Origin: Sulfoacidibacillus ferrooxidans
Lineage (GTDB): Bacteria > Bacillota > Bacilli > Alicyclobacillales > SLC66
DNA length: 64,000 nucleotides
Direction of reading: 5' to 3'
Assembly (NCBI RefSeq): GCF_022606465.1
Contig: NZ_JALBUF010000005.1
Location: 152,607-216,606 of the forward strand
Positions 17,414 through 26,896 of this stretch are shown piece after piece. The notes beneath the pieces are model-generated. The model was not told the origin of the DNA, ran no database searches, and saw only the letters and a list, made by a program, of their open reading frames with translations. Every line of letters begins with the position of its first letter. Positions within the stretch are counted from its first letter, which is position 1. A program made the translations under genes and the position numbers.

Positions 17414-19990
17414 ATGGCCAAACTCGATCACGCAAAACGCGTGTTGAAGTATGAAGTACTCGGTTTATTAGCTTTTGTAGTAGGACTTGTTACACTTGGG
17501 GATCTTGGTGCAGTGGGACAAGGTCTTGATGACCTTTGTGTGATGTTGGCTGGTAATTGGCATTTTTTGATACCCATCTATTTGATGTGGATTGCAAGTA
17601 TTGTGATGATACGGCGCAATCGTTTTCGCTTTACCTTATTTCAGGTTGGTGTTGCAATGATCCTTCTTATTATCTTAGTGTGGAGCGAACTTGACTTATA
17701 TTCTCAAGGTGTCATTCAATACGGTACCATTCACCCTGATTTATTGCATTTAACACAGCTTGGCATTACATCACTTACGCAATCTTTACGTGTACTGGTA
17801 GTGGATCAATCCACTGTTTTGCCTCCATCGAATGCAGGTGGAGGTATGGTTGGATATGCACTATTTGCTGGATTTAAATATCTATTTGCAGTGACTGGGA
17901 CGATGCTCGTTTTAATTGTCGCAACCATTATTGCCATTGTACTGATGACGCGTAAGTCGATCGTGGGTACGATTGAAAAGGGTTCGCAATTCTTTGAGAA
18001 GCGTTTTGAACGTAGCTATACTCGGTTTGTGAAATTTACTGCCACACGTATGCAAGGACAGAAAAAACGTCCCAAACGCAAGGTCTCTTCTGAACGTTTA
18101 GCGCAACATTCAAAGGATATCATTGCATCCGATGAGATCGATGAAGCAACAATCAAAAAAAAGCGACGTAAAAGTAAGACAGAGCCAGTTATCGATGAAG
18201 TATTTAATGATTTTGATATCGTTCATGATTTAAATAAGACTCCAGTTGATGATAAAACATCGTTTCCGTTCCCTGATTTTGGTGTGCCGTATATCGATGA
18301 CCCCGGATATGAAGACTTTGTTTTTAGTGGTGATGAGCCACAAGGCGATCCACTCGCGCTCGTCCCTGCAAATGCTCTCGCACCTCGGGAATCGGACCTC
18401 AATGTAGATGAAGCACGAGGTCGTATTACGGTGCATTTGCCAAGTAGTAAACCCAAAGAGCTTGCTCCAGATCCACTGCCAAGAGGAGATAGGTTAGATG
18501 CTGACCATGGTATAGAGATCAACCATGAAGAAAGTGAAGTCGTTCCTGCAGTAGTTAGCCGTCCATATCACTTACCTGACGCACGAATACTCGATAGAAG
18601 CACTGTGAAGCGAAGTGAGACACAATCTTCGCAACGTGATTTGCAAAATAATGCGCGAAAATTGGCTGAGACGTTCGAAAGTTTTGGTGTTCATGTCACT
18701 GTTTTAGGATATAGCCGCGGACCAACAGTTACGCGATATGAAATTCAACCAGCAGCAGGAATTAAAGTATCGAGAATTTTAAATTTGACAAATGATTTAG
18801 CGCTTGCGTTAGCAGCTCGTGATATTCGAATCGAGGCACCTATTCCTGGAAAATCTGCCGTGGGTATTGAAGTCCCTAATAAAGAAATTTCCGTAGTTAC
18901 TTTTAGAGAAGTGGTAGAAAGTGAAGATTTTTTACATGCACAAAGTTTGTTATCCTTTGCTCTTGGAAAAGACATCGGTGGCCGCACGATTGTCGGAGAT
19001 CTCGCTAAAATGCCTCACGTATTGGTGGCTGGTGCGACAGGTTCGGGTAAAAGTGTCTGTATCAATGGAATTATTGCCAGTATCTTATTTCGGGCCAAAC
19101 CTGACGAAGTTAAATTAATTTTAATTGATCCCAAAATGGTTGAGCTCGGTGTTTATAATGGTATTCCACATCTATTTGCCCCTGTGGTGACAGAAGCTCG
19201 CAGAGCGGCTGCGGCGCTACGTAAAGTGATTGCAGAAATGGAACATCGCTATGAGTTATTTAGTTCTGCTAAAGTGAGGGACTTAGAACGGTATAACATG
19301 TTTGCACAAAAACAAGGCAAACCACAGTTGCCTCTTATTGTTGTTATTATCGATGAACTGGCTGATCTCATGATGGTGGCTCCAGGAGATGTAGAAGATG
19401 CCATCTGCCGGCTAGCACAGATGGCTAGAGCATCTGGAATTCATCTTGTTGTGGCTACACAGAGGCCTTCTGTCGATGTCATTACAGGGTTAATCAAGGC
19501 CAATATTCCTTCACGAATCGCATTTTCTGTTTCTTCGGGTGTAGATTCACGGACAATTCTCGATAGTATCGGTGCAGAAAAATTATTAGGTCGTGGAGAT
19601 ATGCTTTATATGCCAGTAGGTTCATCAAAACCGGTTCGATTACAAGGCGCATTTTTATCTGAGTCCGAGGTTGAGAAATTAGTGGAATTCATCAGAAGAC
19701 AACAGGAAGCTGAGTACTTAGATGATTTTAGCGTTCTTATAGAAGAAAAAGGGTCACAAGCAGAAGATATGGATCCGCTCTTTGAGGAGGCGGTTCGACT
19801 AGTTGTGGAATCTGAGCAGGCGTCCGTATCATTTTTGCAACGGAAATTAAAAGTGGGTTATGCTCGTGCCGCACGTCTAGTGGATTCGTTAGAGGCTGTA
19901 GGGATTGTTGGCCCATTTGAGAATAGTAAACCAAGAGCTGTACTTATGAGTCGTGATCAATGGTTAGCGAGGCATTCTTCCAACGGATAA
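17414..19990 (+). CDS. spoIIIE: DNA translocase SpoIIIE/FtsK
   Basis: 858 aa, ATG 17414 after GGAGG. This hexameric ATPase pumps the chromosome into the forespore or clears septa. About four membrane segments occupy residues 15-180 (for example LGLLAFVVGLVTLGDLGA and TMLVLIVATIIAIVLM). A long charged linker (about 190-390) follows, then the motor: Walker A GATGSGKSV (about 540), Walker B VVIIDELADLMM, and ATQRPSVDVITGLIKANIPS. The C-terminal winged-helix gamma domain (about 790-858) reads DNA-orientation sequences. It lies in the ylzJ-spoIIIE order of Bacillus. Confidence 0.96.
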   Translation: MAKLDHAKRVLKYEVLGLLAFVVGLVTLGDLGAVGQGLDDLCVMLAGNWHFLIPIYLMWIASIVMIRRNRFRFTLFQVGVAMILLIILVWSELDLYSQGVIQYGTIHPDLLHLTQLGITSLTQSLRVLVVDQSTVLPPSNAGGGMVGYALFAGFKYLFAVTGTMLVLIVATIIAIVLMTRKSIVGTIEKGSQFFEKRFERSYTRFVKFTATRMQGQKKRPKRKVSSERLAQHSKDIIASDEIDEATIKKKRRKSKTEPVIDEVFNDFDIVHDLNKTPVDDKTSFPFPDFGVPYIDDPGYEDFVFSGDEPQGDPLALVPANALAPRESDLNVDEARGRITVHLPSSKPKELAPDPLPRGDRLDADHGIEINHEESEVVPAVVSRPYHLPDARILDRSTVKRSETQSSQRDLQNNARKLAETFESFGVHVTVLGYSRGPTVTRYEIQPAAGIKVSRILNLTNDLALALAARDIRIEAPIPGKSAVGIEVPNKEISVVTFREVVESEDFLHAQSLLSFALGKDIGGRTIVGDLAKMPHVLVAGATGSGKSVCINGIIASILFRAKPDEVKLILIDPKMVELGVYNGIPHLFAPVVTEARRAAAALRKVIAEMEHRYELFSSAKVRDLERYNMFAQKQGKPQLPLIVVIIDELADLMMVAPGDVEDAICRLAQMARASGIHLVVATQRPSVDVITGLIKANIPSRIAFSVSSGVDSRTILDSIGAEKLLGRGDMLYMPVGSSKPVRLQGAFLSESEVEKLVEFIRRQQEAEYLDDFSVLIEEKGSQAEDMDPLFEEAVRLVVESEQASVSFLQRKLKVGYARAARLVDSLEAVGIVGPFENSKPRAVLMSRDQWLARHSSNG

Positions 19991-20060
19991 GTGGACATGT
20001 TCTCCTGTTTGTCGCGTATGATGAATTAATATCGTAGTACGCGACAAAGGGGTGTTATGA

Positions 20061-20687
20061 ATGAGAAGAAATCATTCTTTTAGCCGTGTAAATGCTCATG
20101 TAAAGCTTGCGAGAGGGACATCCACGACAAAGGGAATCGCCTTTTTGGTGATCGTATCGATCATGGCATTTATGGTAGCTTTTTTTGAACAGACTGGAGG
20201 TACACAAAAAAAACCTGATCTTATGAGTCATCAGGTTTCTGGAGTTAGTGGATTTTCAGAAAATGTATCTTTGCAAACAGTATCGGATGCTGAAACGCAA
20301 AAAATTGCTACTGATTTAAAGGCAGCTGTTCCAGGACTTTCAGAGATCTACGTGCAGAGATTGACAGATGGTGGAGTGTCGATTGTAGCTACCTCGTCGT
20401 TGCGCGGATTGCCACATACGTACTTGACGGCATCAGATGATGCTACACGCTATCTACTTGCAGCTTATCGTATACCAGGTATCAAGGTTGATTTTGCTTC
20501 TGTATACATCGAGGAGCAAGGGCGCTATGTTATGGCAGTTGGATTGGGCGATCAAGAGGCAAAAACGTTGACACTTAGTGCTTTTGCACCAGATCAGGGC
20601 GAGCAATTGACCCATGATCTGGCCTCCATAGATCGCTATACCAATGCAATGTCACAACAAGCATTTGCTGAATATCAACAGCCTTAA
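20061..20687 (+). CDS. Membrane-anchored protein of unknown function
   Basis: 208 aa; I do not recognise the family. AAAGGGG precedes ATG 20061. A basic N-terminus (RRNHSFSRVNAHVKLARG) and one hydrophobic segment (about residues 28-45, IAFLVIVSIMAFMVAFF) suggest a single-pass anchor with the rest outside; there is no lipobox cysteine. The remaining 160 residues look like a folded mixed alpha/beta domain with no cysteines or recognisable catalytic motif. It follows spoIIIE by 70 bp. A sporulation role is possible but unsupported. Confidence 0.75.
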   Translation: MRRNHSFSRVNAHVKLARGTSTTKGIAFLVIVSIMAFMVAFFEQTGGTQKKPDLMSHQVSGVSGFSENVSLQTVSDAETQKIATDLKAAVPGLSEIYVQRLTDGGVSIVATSSLRGLPHTYLTASDDATRYLLAAYRIPGIKVDFASVYIEEQGRYVMAVGLGDQEAKTLTLSAFAPDQGEQLTHDLASIDRYTNAMSQQAFAEYQQP

Positions 20688-20723
20688 GAGTCTTTTAATC
20701 TGCTCTTCATGGAATTCATGATT

Positions 20724-21065
20724 TTATGGTTTTTTTCGACCTGCACCAGAGATATACAGTTGTGTGAAGTGTATACGTTCTTTACGTAGATGTTTAATTA
20801 GCTGTCTTAAAACAGCTTCATGTCCCGTTTTTAACAATGTTTCTACGATCGTATGTGCCGTAAACGAATCTTCTAGACTGTCTCTGATATGACTATCTTC
20901 TTCTAAGTGATCAAGCCACTTATCATCATAGTGGTTTTTTCTTTTTTCCGCATAAGCGCTATGATATAAATCTTTCACTGTAAAAGGTGCATGAATTGCA
21001 TCTAAGTAAAAGTCCAATTGATAAAAGGCACGTGCTACAGAGTAATGCTCATGATTGGAGTTCAT
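20724..21065 (-). CDS. Small conserved-looking hypothetical protein
   Basis: 113 aa on the minus strand from ATG 21065; GAGGTG lies 6 nt upstream of this ATG (a GTG at 21074 overlaps the site). I do not recognise it. The protein is soluble, rich in His, Tyr and charged residues (SNHEHYSVARAFYQLDFY, HYDDKWLDHLEED, TLLKTGHEAVLRQLIKHLRK) and probably all-helical. It is the only minus-strand gene in the first 50 kb, placed between two convergent/divergent genes. The coding call rests on the ribosome binding site and protein-like composition. Confidence 0.6.
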   Translation of the reverse strand: MNSNHEHYSVARAFYQLDFYLDAIHAPFTVKDLYHSAYAEKRKNHYDDKWLDHLEEDSHIRDSLEDSFTAHTIVETLLKTGHEAVLRQLIKHLRKERIHFTQLYISGAGRKKP

Positions 21066-21133
21066 CGTCCACACCTCACTGTCTATTATGAGGTTTTACA
21101 GCGAGTCTCGCAAGTAAATAAATCAATTATGGT

Positions 21134-21162
21134 TTTGCAGGCAATGTGTATCATGGTACAAT
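21134..21162 (+). promoter_or_regulatory. Possible sigma-A promoter of the BMP-type lipoprotein gene
   Basis: TTTGCA (21134-21139), 17-nt spacer, TACAAT (21157-21162), in the divergent gap before the lipoprotein. Confidence 0.45.
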
Positions 21163-21234
21163 AATGAACACAATACACAACTTTTTAAGGTCATCATCTA
21201 GAAAACTCGCTATACTTTGGGGGATTTAGTCATT

Positions 21235-22548
21235 TTGCGAAATGTTCGACGCGTGATATCGGCAGCGGCCGTATGTATGCTATCGATTGGGGTAACTGGG
21301 TGCGGTTTTGTGAATGTACGTACGCTAACTGCCAATACAAAACGGACAGATGTTGTGGTTGTAGGCACATCAAGTGTTCTATCAGAACCGGGACTTGCAC
21401 AAGTGCTAGGACAATCGCAAAACGGTATTACAACAGTTAGCTTGACGGAGCCTGCGCATCAGGCGCTTCTTCGTCAAGATGTACAAGCAACGCATGCAAA
21501 AGTTGTGGTATTCCTCAACCCATCTGCAAGTGACCAATCATTGGCTTTAAGTATGCCAGATACTCATTTTGTGTGGATTGGTTACACGGGAGTCTCTGCA
21601 CCTCCAACTAACGTTACATGGGTCATACCGAATGTCGGATTTTTGTCTTCCATAGCTGGTTATATGGCAGGTGGAATTCATGGTTATGGTAAACCAGTTG
21701 GGATCATTCTTGGCAATTTACCTTCAACGATCATAAACACCGATGTGATATCTGCCATTTCTTCTGGTATGCATTGTGCGTATTCGACTGCATTGCCTGT
21801 TTATTTTAGTGGTAGTATTCCACAGCAGTTGTTGATGGTAACTGGAACTCCTGTACGAGCTATTGTTGTTGCCGGTTCTCTTTCACAAAAGGTGAAACAA
21901 GCGGTACAAACATCTATGGTACCTGTGATTGACATCAATCTAGGAGCGAGTTCACCTAGTTATGGACAACAAGAAGGTAAGGTTGCAGCGAGTACTTTTC
22001 TGGCATCTGGACTTTCCCTTGTATTAAAAGATTTATCTTCTGATGTCACGTTGCCAGCTATCATTGAGACGGCAGGTGGGCAGTTTACCGATTTATCAGG
22101 ATACATAGGTTGGCAAGGCGCCAAGGGTGTAGGTGTTTATCAGAATCTCTTAACTGAAGGTACGATTGGATCTAGTCAATTTTCATCTGCGGCTCCAACT
22201 GTACAACAGGCATTGTCTATGCACCTGCCAGTTCCAAATGCATTGATCCCAGTCCCATCTAATGCCCATACTCCTCCGGCGGTGCCTACTGCACCATCTG
22301 CAAGTGGCCAGGGGGCGACAAGCATTCAAACAGTTCCATCGACTAAGAAGCAAGGGACTGTCGCCAAAACATCATCGTCAACTACAACAACTAATACACC
22401 GTCATCGACAAGCACTACTTCAACAACGACATCAACATCAGGGTCACAGCCTACAACATCAAAACAGCCAACTTCTGTGGGCTCTTCTGTTTCACAAAAA
22501 ACAAACACCACTGGTACTACTAAAACTTCGGGAAGTCCGAAAGGATAG
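21235..22548 (+). CDS. BMP/Med-type substrate-binding lipoprotein with Ser/Thr-rich tail
   Basis: 437 aa from TTG 21235 (GGGGGA lies about 10 nt upstream; TTG 21217 is an alternative). A lipoprotein signal ends in IGVTGC (about residues 16-21), so the mature protein is tethered to the outer membrane leaflet by Cys21. The body resembles periplasmic-binding proteins of the BMP/PnrA nucleoside group (HFVWIGYTG, PNVGFLSSIAGYMAGGI, VRAIVVAGS). After about residue 340 comes a low-complexity Ser/Thr/Pro/Gln tail of almost 100 residues. No permease or ATPase gene is nearby, so the protein may be a sensor or wall-spanning scaffold rather than part of an ABC importer. Confidence 0.78.
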   Translation: MRNVRRVISAAAVCMLSIGVTGCGFVNVRTLTANTKRTDVVVVGTSSVLSEPGLAQVLGQSQNGITTVSLTEPAHQALLRQDVQATHAKVVVFLNPSASDQSLALSMPDTHFVWIGYTGVSAPPTNVTWVIPNVGFLSSIAGYMAGGIHGYGKPVGIILGNLPSTIINTDVISAISSGMHCAYSTALPVYFSGSIPQQLLMVTGTPVRAIVVAGSLSQKVKQAVQTSMVPVIDINLGASSPSYGQQEGKVAASTFLASGLSLVLKDLSSDVTLPAIIETAGGQFTDLSGYIGWQGAKGVGVYQNLLTEGTIGSSQFSSAAPTVQQALSMHLPVPNALIPVPSNAHTPPAVPTAPSASGQGATSIQTVPSTKKQGTVAKTSSSTTTTNTPSSTSTTSTTTSTSGSQPTTSKQPTSVGSSVSQKTNTTGTTKTSGSPKG

Positions 22549-22557
22549 GTGAATGTA

Positions 22558-23334
22558 TTGGCTGAATCAGGAGAATGGTATTTTGAATATCACATTCAGA
22601 AAGATCGCTTTGGATTGCTAGGTGATGTTGCCTCTGTACTGGGTATGCTCTCGATCAATATTGTGACGGTAAGTGGTGTTCACGATAGAAGACGAGGATT
22701 TTTACTTCAAGTCAATGATCCGGCGCGTATTGACACGCTTCAAGCCATGCTCTCGCAAGTGGATAATATTATCGTTACCGCACTGCGTCCCCCACATTTA
22801 ATGGATCGCCTTGCATTAAAGCATGGGAAATTGATTGAACGCGAAGTAGATGATGCTCCATATAAGACATACAAATTTACGCGTGATGATTTAGGTCTAT
22901 TAGTTGACTTCGTCGGTGAGCATTTAAAGCTATCGGGGAATCAGGTGATGGGTATTCGAGGCATGCCGCGTGTGGGGAAGACGGAGTCTATGGTGGCCGC
23001 TAGTGTTTATGCAGGTAAACGCTGGACATTTGTATCATCTACTCTTTTGAAGCAAACTTTACGAACAGATCTTACAGATGATGAGCTAAGTACAGATGAT
23101 CACGTGTATATCATTGATGGTATTGTGTCGACAATGAGAGGAAACGAGGATCATATGCGGTTGGTGCGCCGGGTATTGCGATTAAATGCTCCTAAAATTA
23201 TTGAACACCCGGATTTATTTGTACAGCGCACTGAGTTTTCATGGAATTTGTTTGATCGTGTCGTTGAATTGCGCAACTCGATGGATGAAGAGATTACTTA
23301 CCAAGCGCTAGAAGATCCATTGATGGAGGGATAA
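22558..23334 (+). CDS. ymfK: YmfK-like DUF3388 protein (ACT + P-loop-like domain)
   Basis: 258 aa; start chosen at TTG 22558 (AGGTGA just upstream), giving LAESGEWYFEYHIQKDRFGLLGD, which lines up with the N-terminus of B. subtilis YmfK. GTG 22549 is an alternative. An N-terminal ACT-like domain (about 8-85) is followed by a region with GIRGMPRVGKTES, a P-loop-like motif. The biochemical role is unknown. It sits immediately before ymfM/rodZ, as in Bacillus. Confidence 0.85.
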   Translation: MAESGEWYFEYHIQKDRFGLLGDVASVLGMLSINIVTVSGVHDRRRGFLLQVNDPARIDTLQAMLSQVDNIIVTALRPPHLMDRLALKHGKLIEREVDDAPYKTYKFTRDDLGLLVDFVGEHLKLSGNQVMGIRGMPRVGKTESMVAASVYAGKRWTFVSSTLLKQTLRTDLTDDELSTDDHVYIIDGIVSTMRGNEDHMRLVRRVLRLNAPKIIEHPDLFVQRTEFSWNLFDRVVELRNSMDEEITYQALEDPLMEG

Positions 23335-23366
23335 TGCAGTTGGAATGAGTTTAAGGAGGAATTCCG

Positions 23367-24314
23367 TTGCAAGAGAACGGATTGGGAAGCACGCGTGATG
23401 AGGTAGGAAAAGAACGTGCTGCGTTGCGTGAACTAGGTAATTATTTGCGTCAAACACGTGAGTCACGCAATATGACACTATCAGAGGTAGTGGAAACGAC
23501 AAAGATCCGCAGTCGCTATCTGCAGGCGATTGAAGAAGGCGATCTCAGTATTATGCCAGGTATAGTCTATGCGCGCGGGTTTATTCGCAGTTATGCAGAT
23601 TTTTTAGGGTTAGATGGTGCAAAACTCACGGCTCAATATTTGGCCCAAAAGGAAGGTGCCATGCAGGGTAATACAACAGATGAGGCTGTGTATCGTTCTA
23701 CACCAAATTTTGTAGCGGGGACCGCACGTAAACAGTCACAAACAGTACATGCCGATAGACGGCAAAGGGCGACTCAAGTAGGTAGAAAAGAAGAACGGTT
23801 TCCGTGGCAAAACAAAATGGGCATACTTGCACTTGGCGTAGTTGTTTTAACGCTCATTGTGGTCATAACAACTGCTATGAATCAGCCGCGAGTAACCAAG
23901 TCAGCGGTTTCTGTGACTACATCGACTGCTCATGGGACGGCGGGTACTACAAAAGCTAAAGGAATTAGTAAACAACATGTGAAAAAGAGTATACCAACAG
24001 CACCCAAAGTGGTCCTAACAGAGGTTAGTAACACATCACTTTCTACTTCATTTCAAGTGGCAAGCACCGCACCATTACAACTATCTGTTACCGGGGTATC
24101 AGGTAAGTGCTGGATTCAGGTTGTTGGCGACGGACAAATGCTGGTGACAAGTGCAATTGTGGCACCTGGTCAGACTCAATCATGGACTGCAGTTCATTCT
24201 ATTTCGATTGACGCAGGGGCTAGCAGAAATATTTCCATGACGATCAATGGATTACCTGTACCGCTTGTTCGATCAGCACTTGGAGGATATACGTATTCCT
24301 TTGTGAAAAAATAG
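23367..24314 (+). CDS. ymfM: RodZ-like helix-turn-helix membrane protein (YmfM)
   Basis: 315 aa, starting at TTG 23367 after AAGGAGGAATT. An N-terminal HTH of the RodZ type (LGNYLRQTRESRNMTLSEVV to FIRSYADFLGLDGAKL, about residues 22-90) is cytoplasmic. One transmembrane helix (GILALGVVVLTLIVVITTAM, about 152-172) and an extracytoplasmic Ser/Thr-rich stretch plus DUF4115-like domain (about 210-315) follow. RodZ links MreB to the elongasome and maintains rod shape. Confidence 0.9.
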   Translation: MQENGLGSTRDEVGKERAALRELGNYLRQTRESRNMTLSEVVETTKIRSRYLQAIEEGDLSIMPGIVYARGFIRSYADFLGLDGAKLTAQYLAQKEGAMQGNTTDEAVYRSTPNFVAGTARKQSQTVHADRRQRATQVGRKEERFPWQNKMGILALGVVVLTLIVVITTAMNQPRVTKSAVSVTTSTAHGTAGTTKAKGISKQHVKKSIPTAPKVVLTEVSNTSLSTSFQVASTAPLQLSVTGVSGKCWIQVVGDGQMLVTSAIVAPGQTQSWTAVHSISIDAGASRNISMTINGLPVPLVRSALGGYTYSFVKK

Positions 24315-24327
24315 GGGGAGTGTTCTG

Positions 24328-24819
24328 ATGGCGAAGGAAGCTTCGTTTGATATTGTGTCAAATGCTGATGTGCAAGAGGTGATTAATGCGGTTCATCAGG
24401 CGCAAAAGGAATTGCAGACGCGTTTTGATTTTAAGGGCAGTAAGAGTGAGATCAACATGAGCGATGAAGATATTGTCGTTGTGAGTGATGACGAATATAA
24501 GCTTACGAGTGTGATTGATATTTTACAGACTAAGCTTATTAAACGTGGAATTTCTTTGAAAAGTTTAGATTATCAAGTGGTTGAGCCTGCTGCCAAGGGG
24601 ACAGTGCGACAGACCATTCGCATTAAACAAGGTCTTGAGCAAGATGTAGCAAAAAAGATTGTGAAAATCATTAAAGATTCTAAACTAAAGGTGCAGGCAA
24701 CGTTACAAGGGGATCAAGTACGGGTAACGGGAAAAAGTCGTGATGATCTTCAAATGGTGATACAAACGTTAAAAGGCGAAGATTTAGCGGCAGATTTGCA
24801 GTATGTCAATTACCGATGA
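24328..24819 (+). CDS. yajQ: YajQ-family nucleotide-binding protein
   Basis: 163 aa, the normal length. ATG 24328 follows GGGGGAG. The signature is clear: SFDIVSNADVQEVINAVHQA, RFDFKGSKSEI, and the end GDDLQ-like DLQMVIQTLKGEDLAADLQ with NYR at the C-terminus. YajQ proteins have two RNP-like domains and bind nucleotides; some members bind cyclic di-GMP and act as transcription co-regulators, but the role in Firmicutes is unclear. Confidence 0.93.
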   Translation: MAKEASFDIVSNADVQEVINAVHQAQKELQTRFDFKGSKSEINMSDEDIVVVSDDEYKLTSVIDILQTKLIKRGISLKSLDYQVVEPAAKGTVRQTIRIKQGLEQDVAKKIVKIIKDSKLKVQATLQGDQVRVTGKSRDDLQMVIQTLKGEDLAADLQYVNYR

Positions 24820-24841
24820 GGCTTGTTTCAAATAATAAGTT

Positions 24842-24870
24842 TTGACACTTGATCTGTAACACTCTATAAT
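24842..24870 (+). promoter_or_regulatory. Strong sigma-A promoter for rimO-pgsA-cinA
   Basis: Consensus TTGACA (24842-24847), 17-nt spacer, consensus TATAAT (24865-24870), 86 bp before the rimO start codon. Confidence 0.85.
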
Positions 24871-24955
24871 TTATAAGAGTGAAATGGGTACATGGAAAGT
24901 GGCGGCGAATTCCGCTACATTTTTTTGTCTTGCTGTAACGTGGAGGAAGATATCG

Positions 24956-26278
24956 ATGGCAAATCAACGCGTTTCGATTGTAACTTTAGGCTGCGAAAAA
25001 AACGCGGTGGATTCAGAAGTTATGGTCGGTTTGATGGAGCAAAAAGGGTATACCATGACTGATGATCCGGATTTGGCGGATGTTGTCATTGTGAATACTT
25101 GTGCGTTTATTGATGCAGCAAAGCAAGAGTCAGTGGATACCATTTTACGTCTAGCGGCAGACAAGCATCCAGGTAAAAAGCTACTTGTCGCGGGATGTAT
25201 GGCACAACGTTACGCAGAAGAACTGCTCTTGGAGATTCCTGAGATTGATGGACTTGTGGGTACTGGAGAGTTTCCACGCATTGTTGAACTCATCGAACAG
25301 GCGAAAAATGGAGAGCGTCCTAAGTGGACGGGTAATCCTGTTTATATTTATGATGAATTTACACCGCGTAAAACCTCTGGTGGACCTTCTGCATATATTA
25401 AAATTGCAGAAGGGTGCGATCATAAGTGTACATTTTGTGTGATTCCACAGATGAGAGGGACGTTTCGCTCGCGAACGATTGAAAGTATCGTGACTGAGGC
25501 GAAGCAACTTGTGGCACAGGGTGTACGCGAAGTGAATTTGATTGCTCAAGACTCAACACAATACGGATTAGATTTGTATGGGAAGCGACAATTACCAGAT
25601 TTACTGCGCGCTTTAAATGATATTGATGGTTTGCAGTGGATTCGTTTGCATTATGCATACCCAGGATATTTTACTGATGATCTGATTGAAGCTTTTCGCA
25701 TACTGCCAAAAGTTGTTAAATATATTGATATGCCTTTGCAACATTCAGAGGATCATATCTTGCGAGCCATGCAGCGTCCTGGACGGCAACGGCACATTCG
25801 CGAGTTAGTAGCGAAGATGAGAGATCGAATTCCTGGTGTGGTATTGCGCTCCTCGTTCATTGTAGGTTTCCCTGGAGAAACTGAGGAGGATTTTCAACGA
25901 TTACAACTATTTGTTGAAGAGATTGGATTTGACCATATAGGGGTATTTACTTACTCTGCAGAAGAGTCTTCTCCAGCAGCCACCTTTTCAACTCAAGTTG
26001 ATGATTCAGTAAAGGAACGACGCGCAAGTGAATTGATGGAAACTGCACGACGAGTCGCTTCGGCTCGGATGAGTCGTCATGTAGGTGATGTGGTGCCGGT
26101 GTTGATTGAGGGTTATGACCAAGATGATCATTCGATCTACGTAGGTAGAACACCGTTTGATGCTAAAGAAATTGACGGTGTTGTGTACGTGACGGGTCGG
26201 GATTTGCAGATTGGTACGATTGTTCCGGTTCGCATTTCGCATGCATTTGAATTTGATCTTGTGGGGGAGGCCGTCTAG
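24956..26278 (+). CDS. rimO: Ribosomal protein S12 methylthiotransferase
   Basis: 440 aa from ATG 24956 after TGGAGGAAGA; the frame is open upstream to 24884, but that stretch holds the promoter region. RimO adds a methylthio group to the conserved aspartate of S12. Domains: N-terminal UPF0004 (VTLGCEKNAVDSEVM, VNTCAFIDAAKQES, VAGCMAQR with its three cluster cysteines), radical SAM with CxxxCxxC (EGCDHKCTFCVIPQMRG), and a C-terminal TRAM domain. VNTCAFID and the lack of the MiaB-type N-terminus separate it from miaB at 42921. Confidence 0.94.
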   Translation: MANQRVSIVTLGCEKNAVDSEVMVGLMEQKGYTMTDDPDLADVVIVNTCAFIDAAKQESVDTILRLAADKHPGKKLLVAGCMAQRYAEELLLEIPEIDGLVGTGEFPRIVELIEQAKNGERPKWTGNPVYIYDEFTPRKTSGGPSAYIKIAEGCDHKCTFCVIPQMRGTFRSRTIESIVTEAKQLVAQGVREVNLIAQDSTQYGLDLYGKRQLPDLLRALNDIDGLQWIRLHYAYPGYFTDDLIEAFRILPKVVKYIDMPLQHSEDHILRAMQRPGRQRHIRELVAKMRDRIPGVVLRSSFIVGFPGETEEDFQRLQLFVEEIGFDHIGVFTYSAEESSPAATFSTQVDDSVKERRASELMETARRVASARMSRHVGDVVPVLIEGYDQDDHSIYVGRTPFDAKEIDGVVYVTGRDLQIGTIVPVRISHAFEFDLVGEAV

Positions 26279-26857
26279 GTGAATCTGGCTAACCGCATTA
26301 CTATAGCCAGAATGATCATGGTTCCAATTGTCATGCTGTTTTTGCTGGTACGCATTCCACTATTTCAAGTGTACACAGGTGGACGTATCATCTCGGGTGG
26401 GGAACTCATTGCTGCATTCGTGTTTATAATTGCCGCCAGTACAGACAGCTTAGACGGATATATCGCTCGCAAAAGGAAGTTAATTACTAATTTCGGTAAA
26501 TTCATGGATCCGTTGGCAGATAAATTGCTTGTGTCTACATCATTGATCTGTTTGGTGGCATTGCAAAAGGTTCCAGCGTGGATCGCGATTATTATTATTG
26601 CGCGAGAGTTTGCTGTGACTGGATTGCGTGCTGTCGCTTCCTCTGAAGGTGAAGTGATTGCAGCGAGCGGACTTGGGAAGTGGAAGACAGCATTACAGAT
26701 GATTGCTCTGGTTGAAATTATGATCGGTGATTTCCCCTTTTCCTATATAGGGATCCCGTTTGATGTGATTACTCTGTACGCGGCAGCGATCATGACAGTT
26801 ATTAGTGGTATCGATTATTTCATGAAAAATAGGCATGTACTTGGCGCGCAGTCATAA
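26279..26857 (+). CDS. pgsA: Phosphatidylglycerophosphate synthase
   Basis: 192 aa, GTG 26279 directly after the rimO stop, with GGGGGAGG overlapping the end of rimO. It makes PG-phosphate from CDP-diacylglycerol and glycerol-3-phosphate, the committed step of acidic phospholipid synthesis. The CDP-alcohol phosphotransferase signature DG(x)2AR(x)8G(x)3D(x)3D is intact in LDGYIARKRKLITNFGKFMD plus the following PLADK. Several membrane helices; the neighbouring ymfM and cinA match Bacillus. Confidence 0.95.
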   Translation: MNLANRITIARMIMVPIVMLFLLVRIPLFQVYTGGRIISGGELIAAFVFIIAASTDSLDGYIARKRKLITNFGKFMDPLADKLLVSTSLICLVALQKVPAWIAIIIIAREFAVTGLRAVASSEGEVIAASGLGKWKTALQMIALVEIMIGDFPFSYIGIPFDVITLYAAAIMTVISGIDYFMKNRHVLGAQS

Positions 26858-26896
26858 CGTCAGGCCACTCGTTAGTGATAAGGGAGTTGGCAAAAG

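Noticed and set aside
22262..22552. 96-codon frame in the tail of the lipoprotein gene
   Set aside because: It is a frame-shifted shadow of the Thr/Ser repeats, rich in Gln/His by codon offset.
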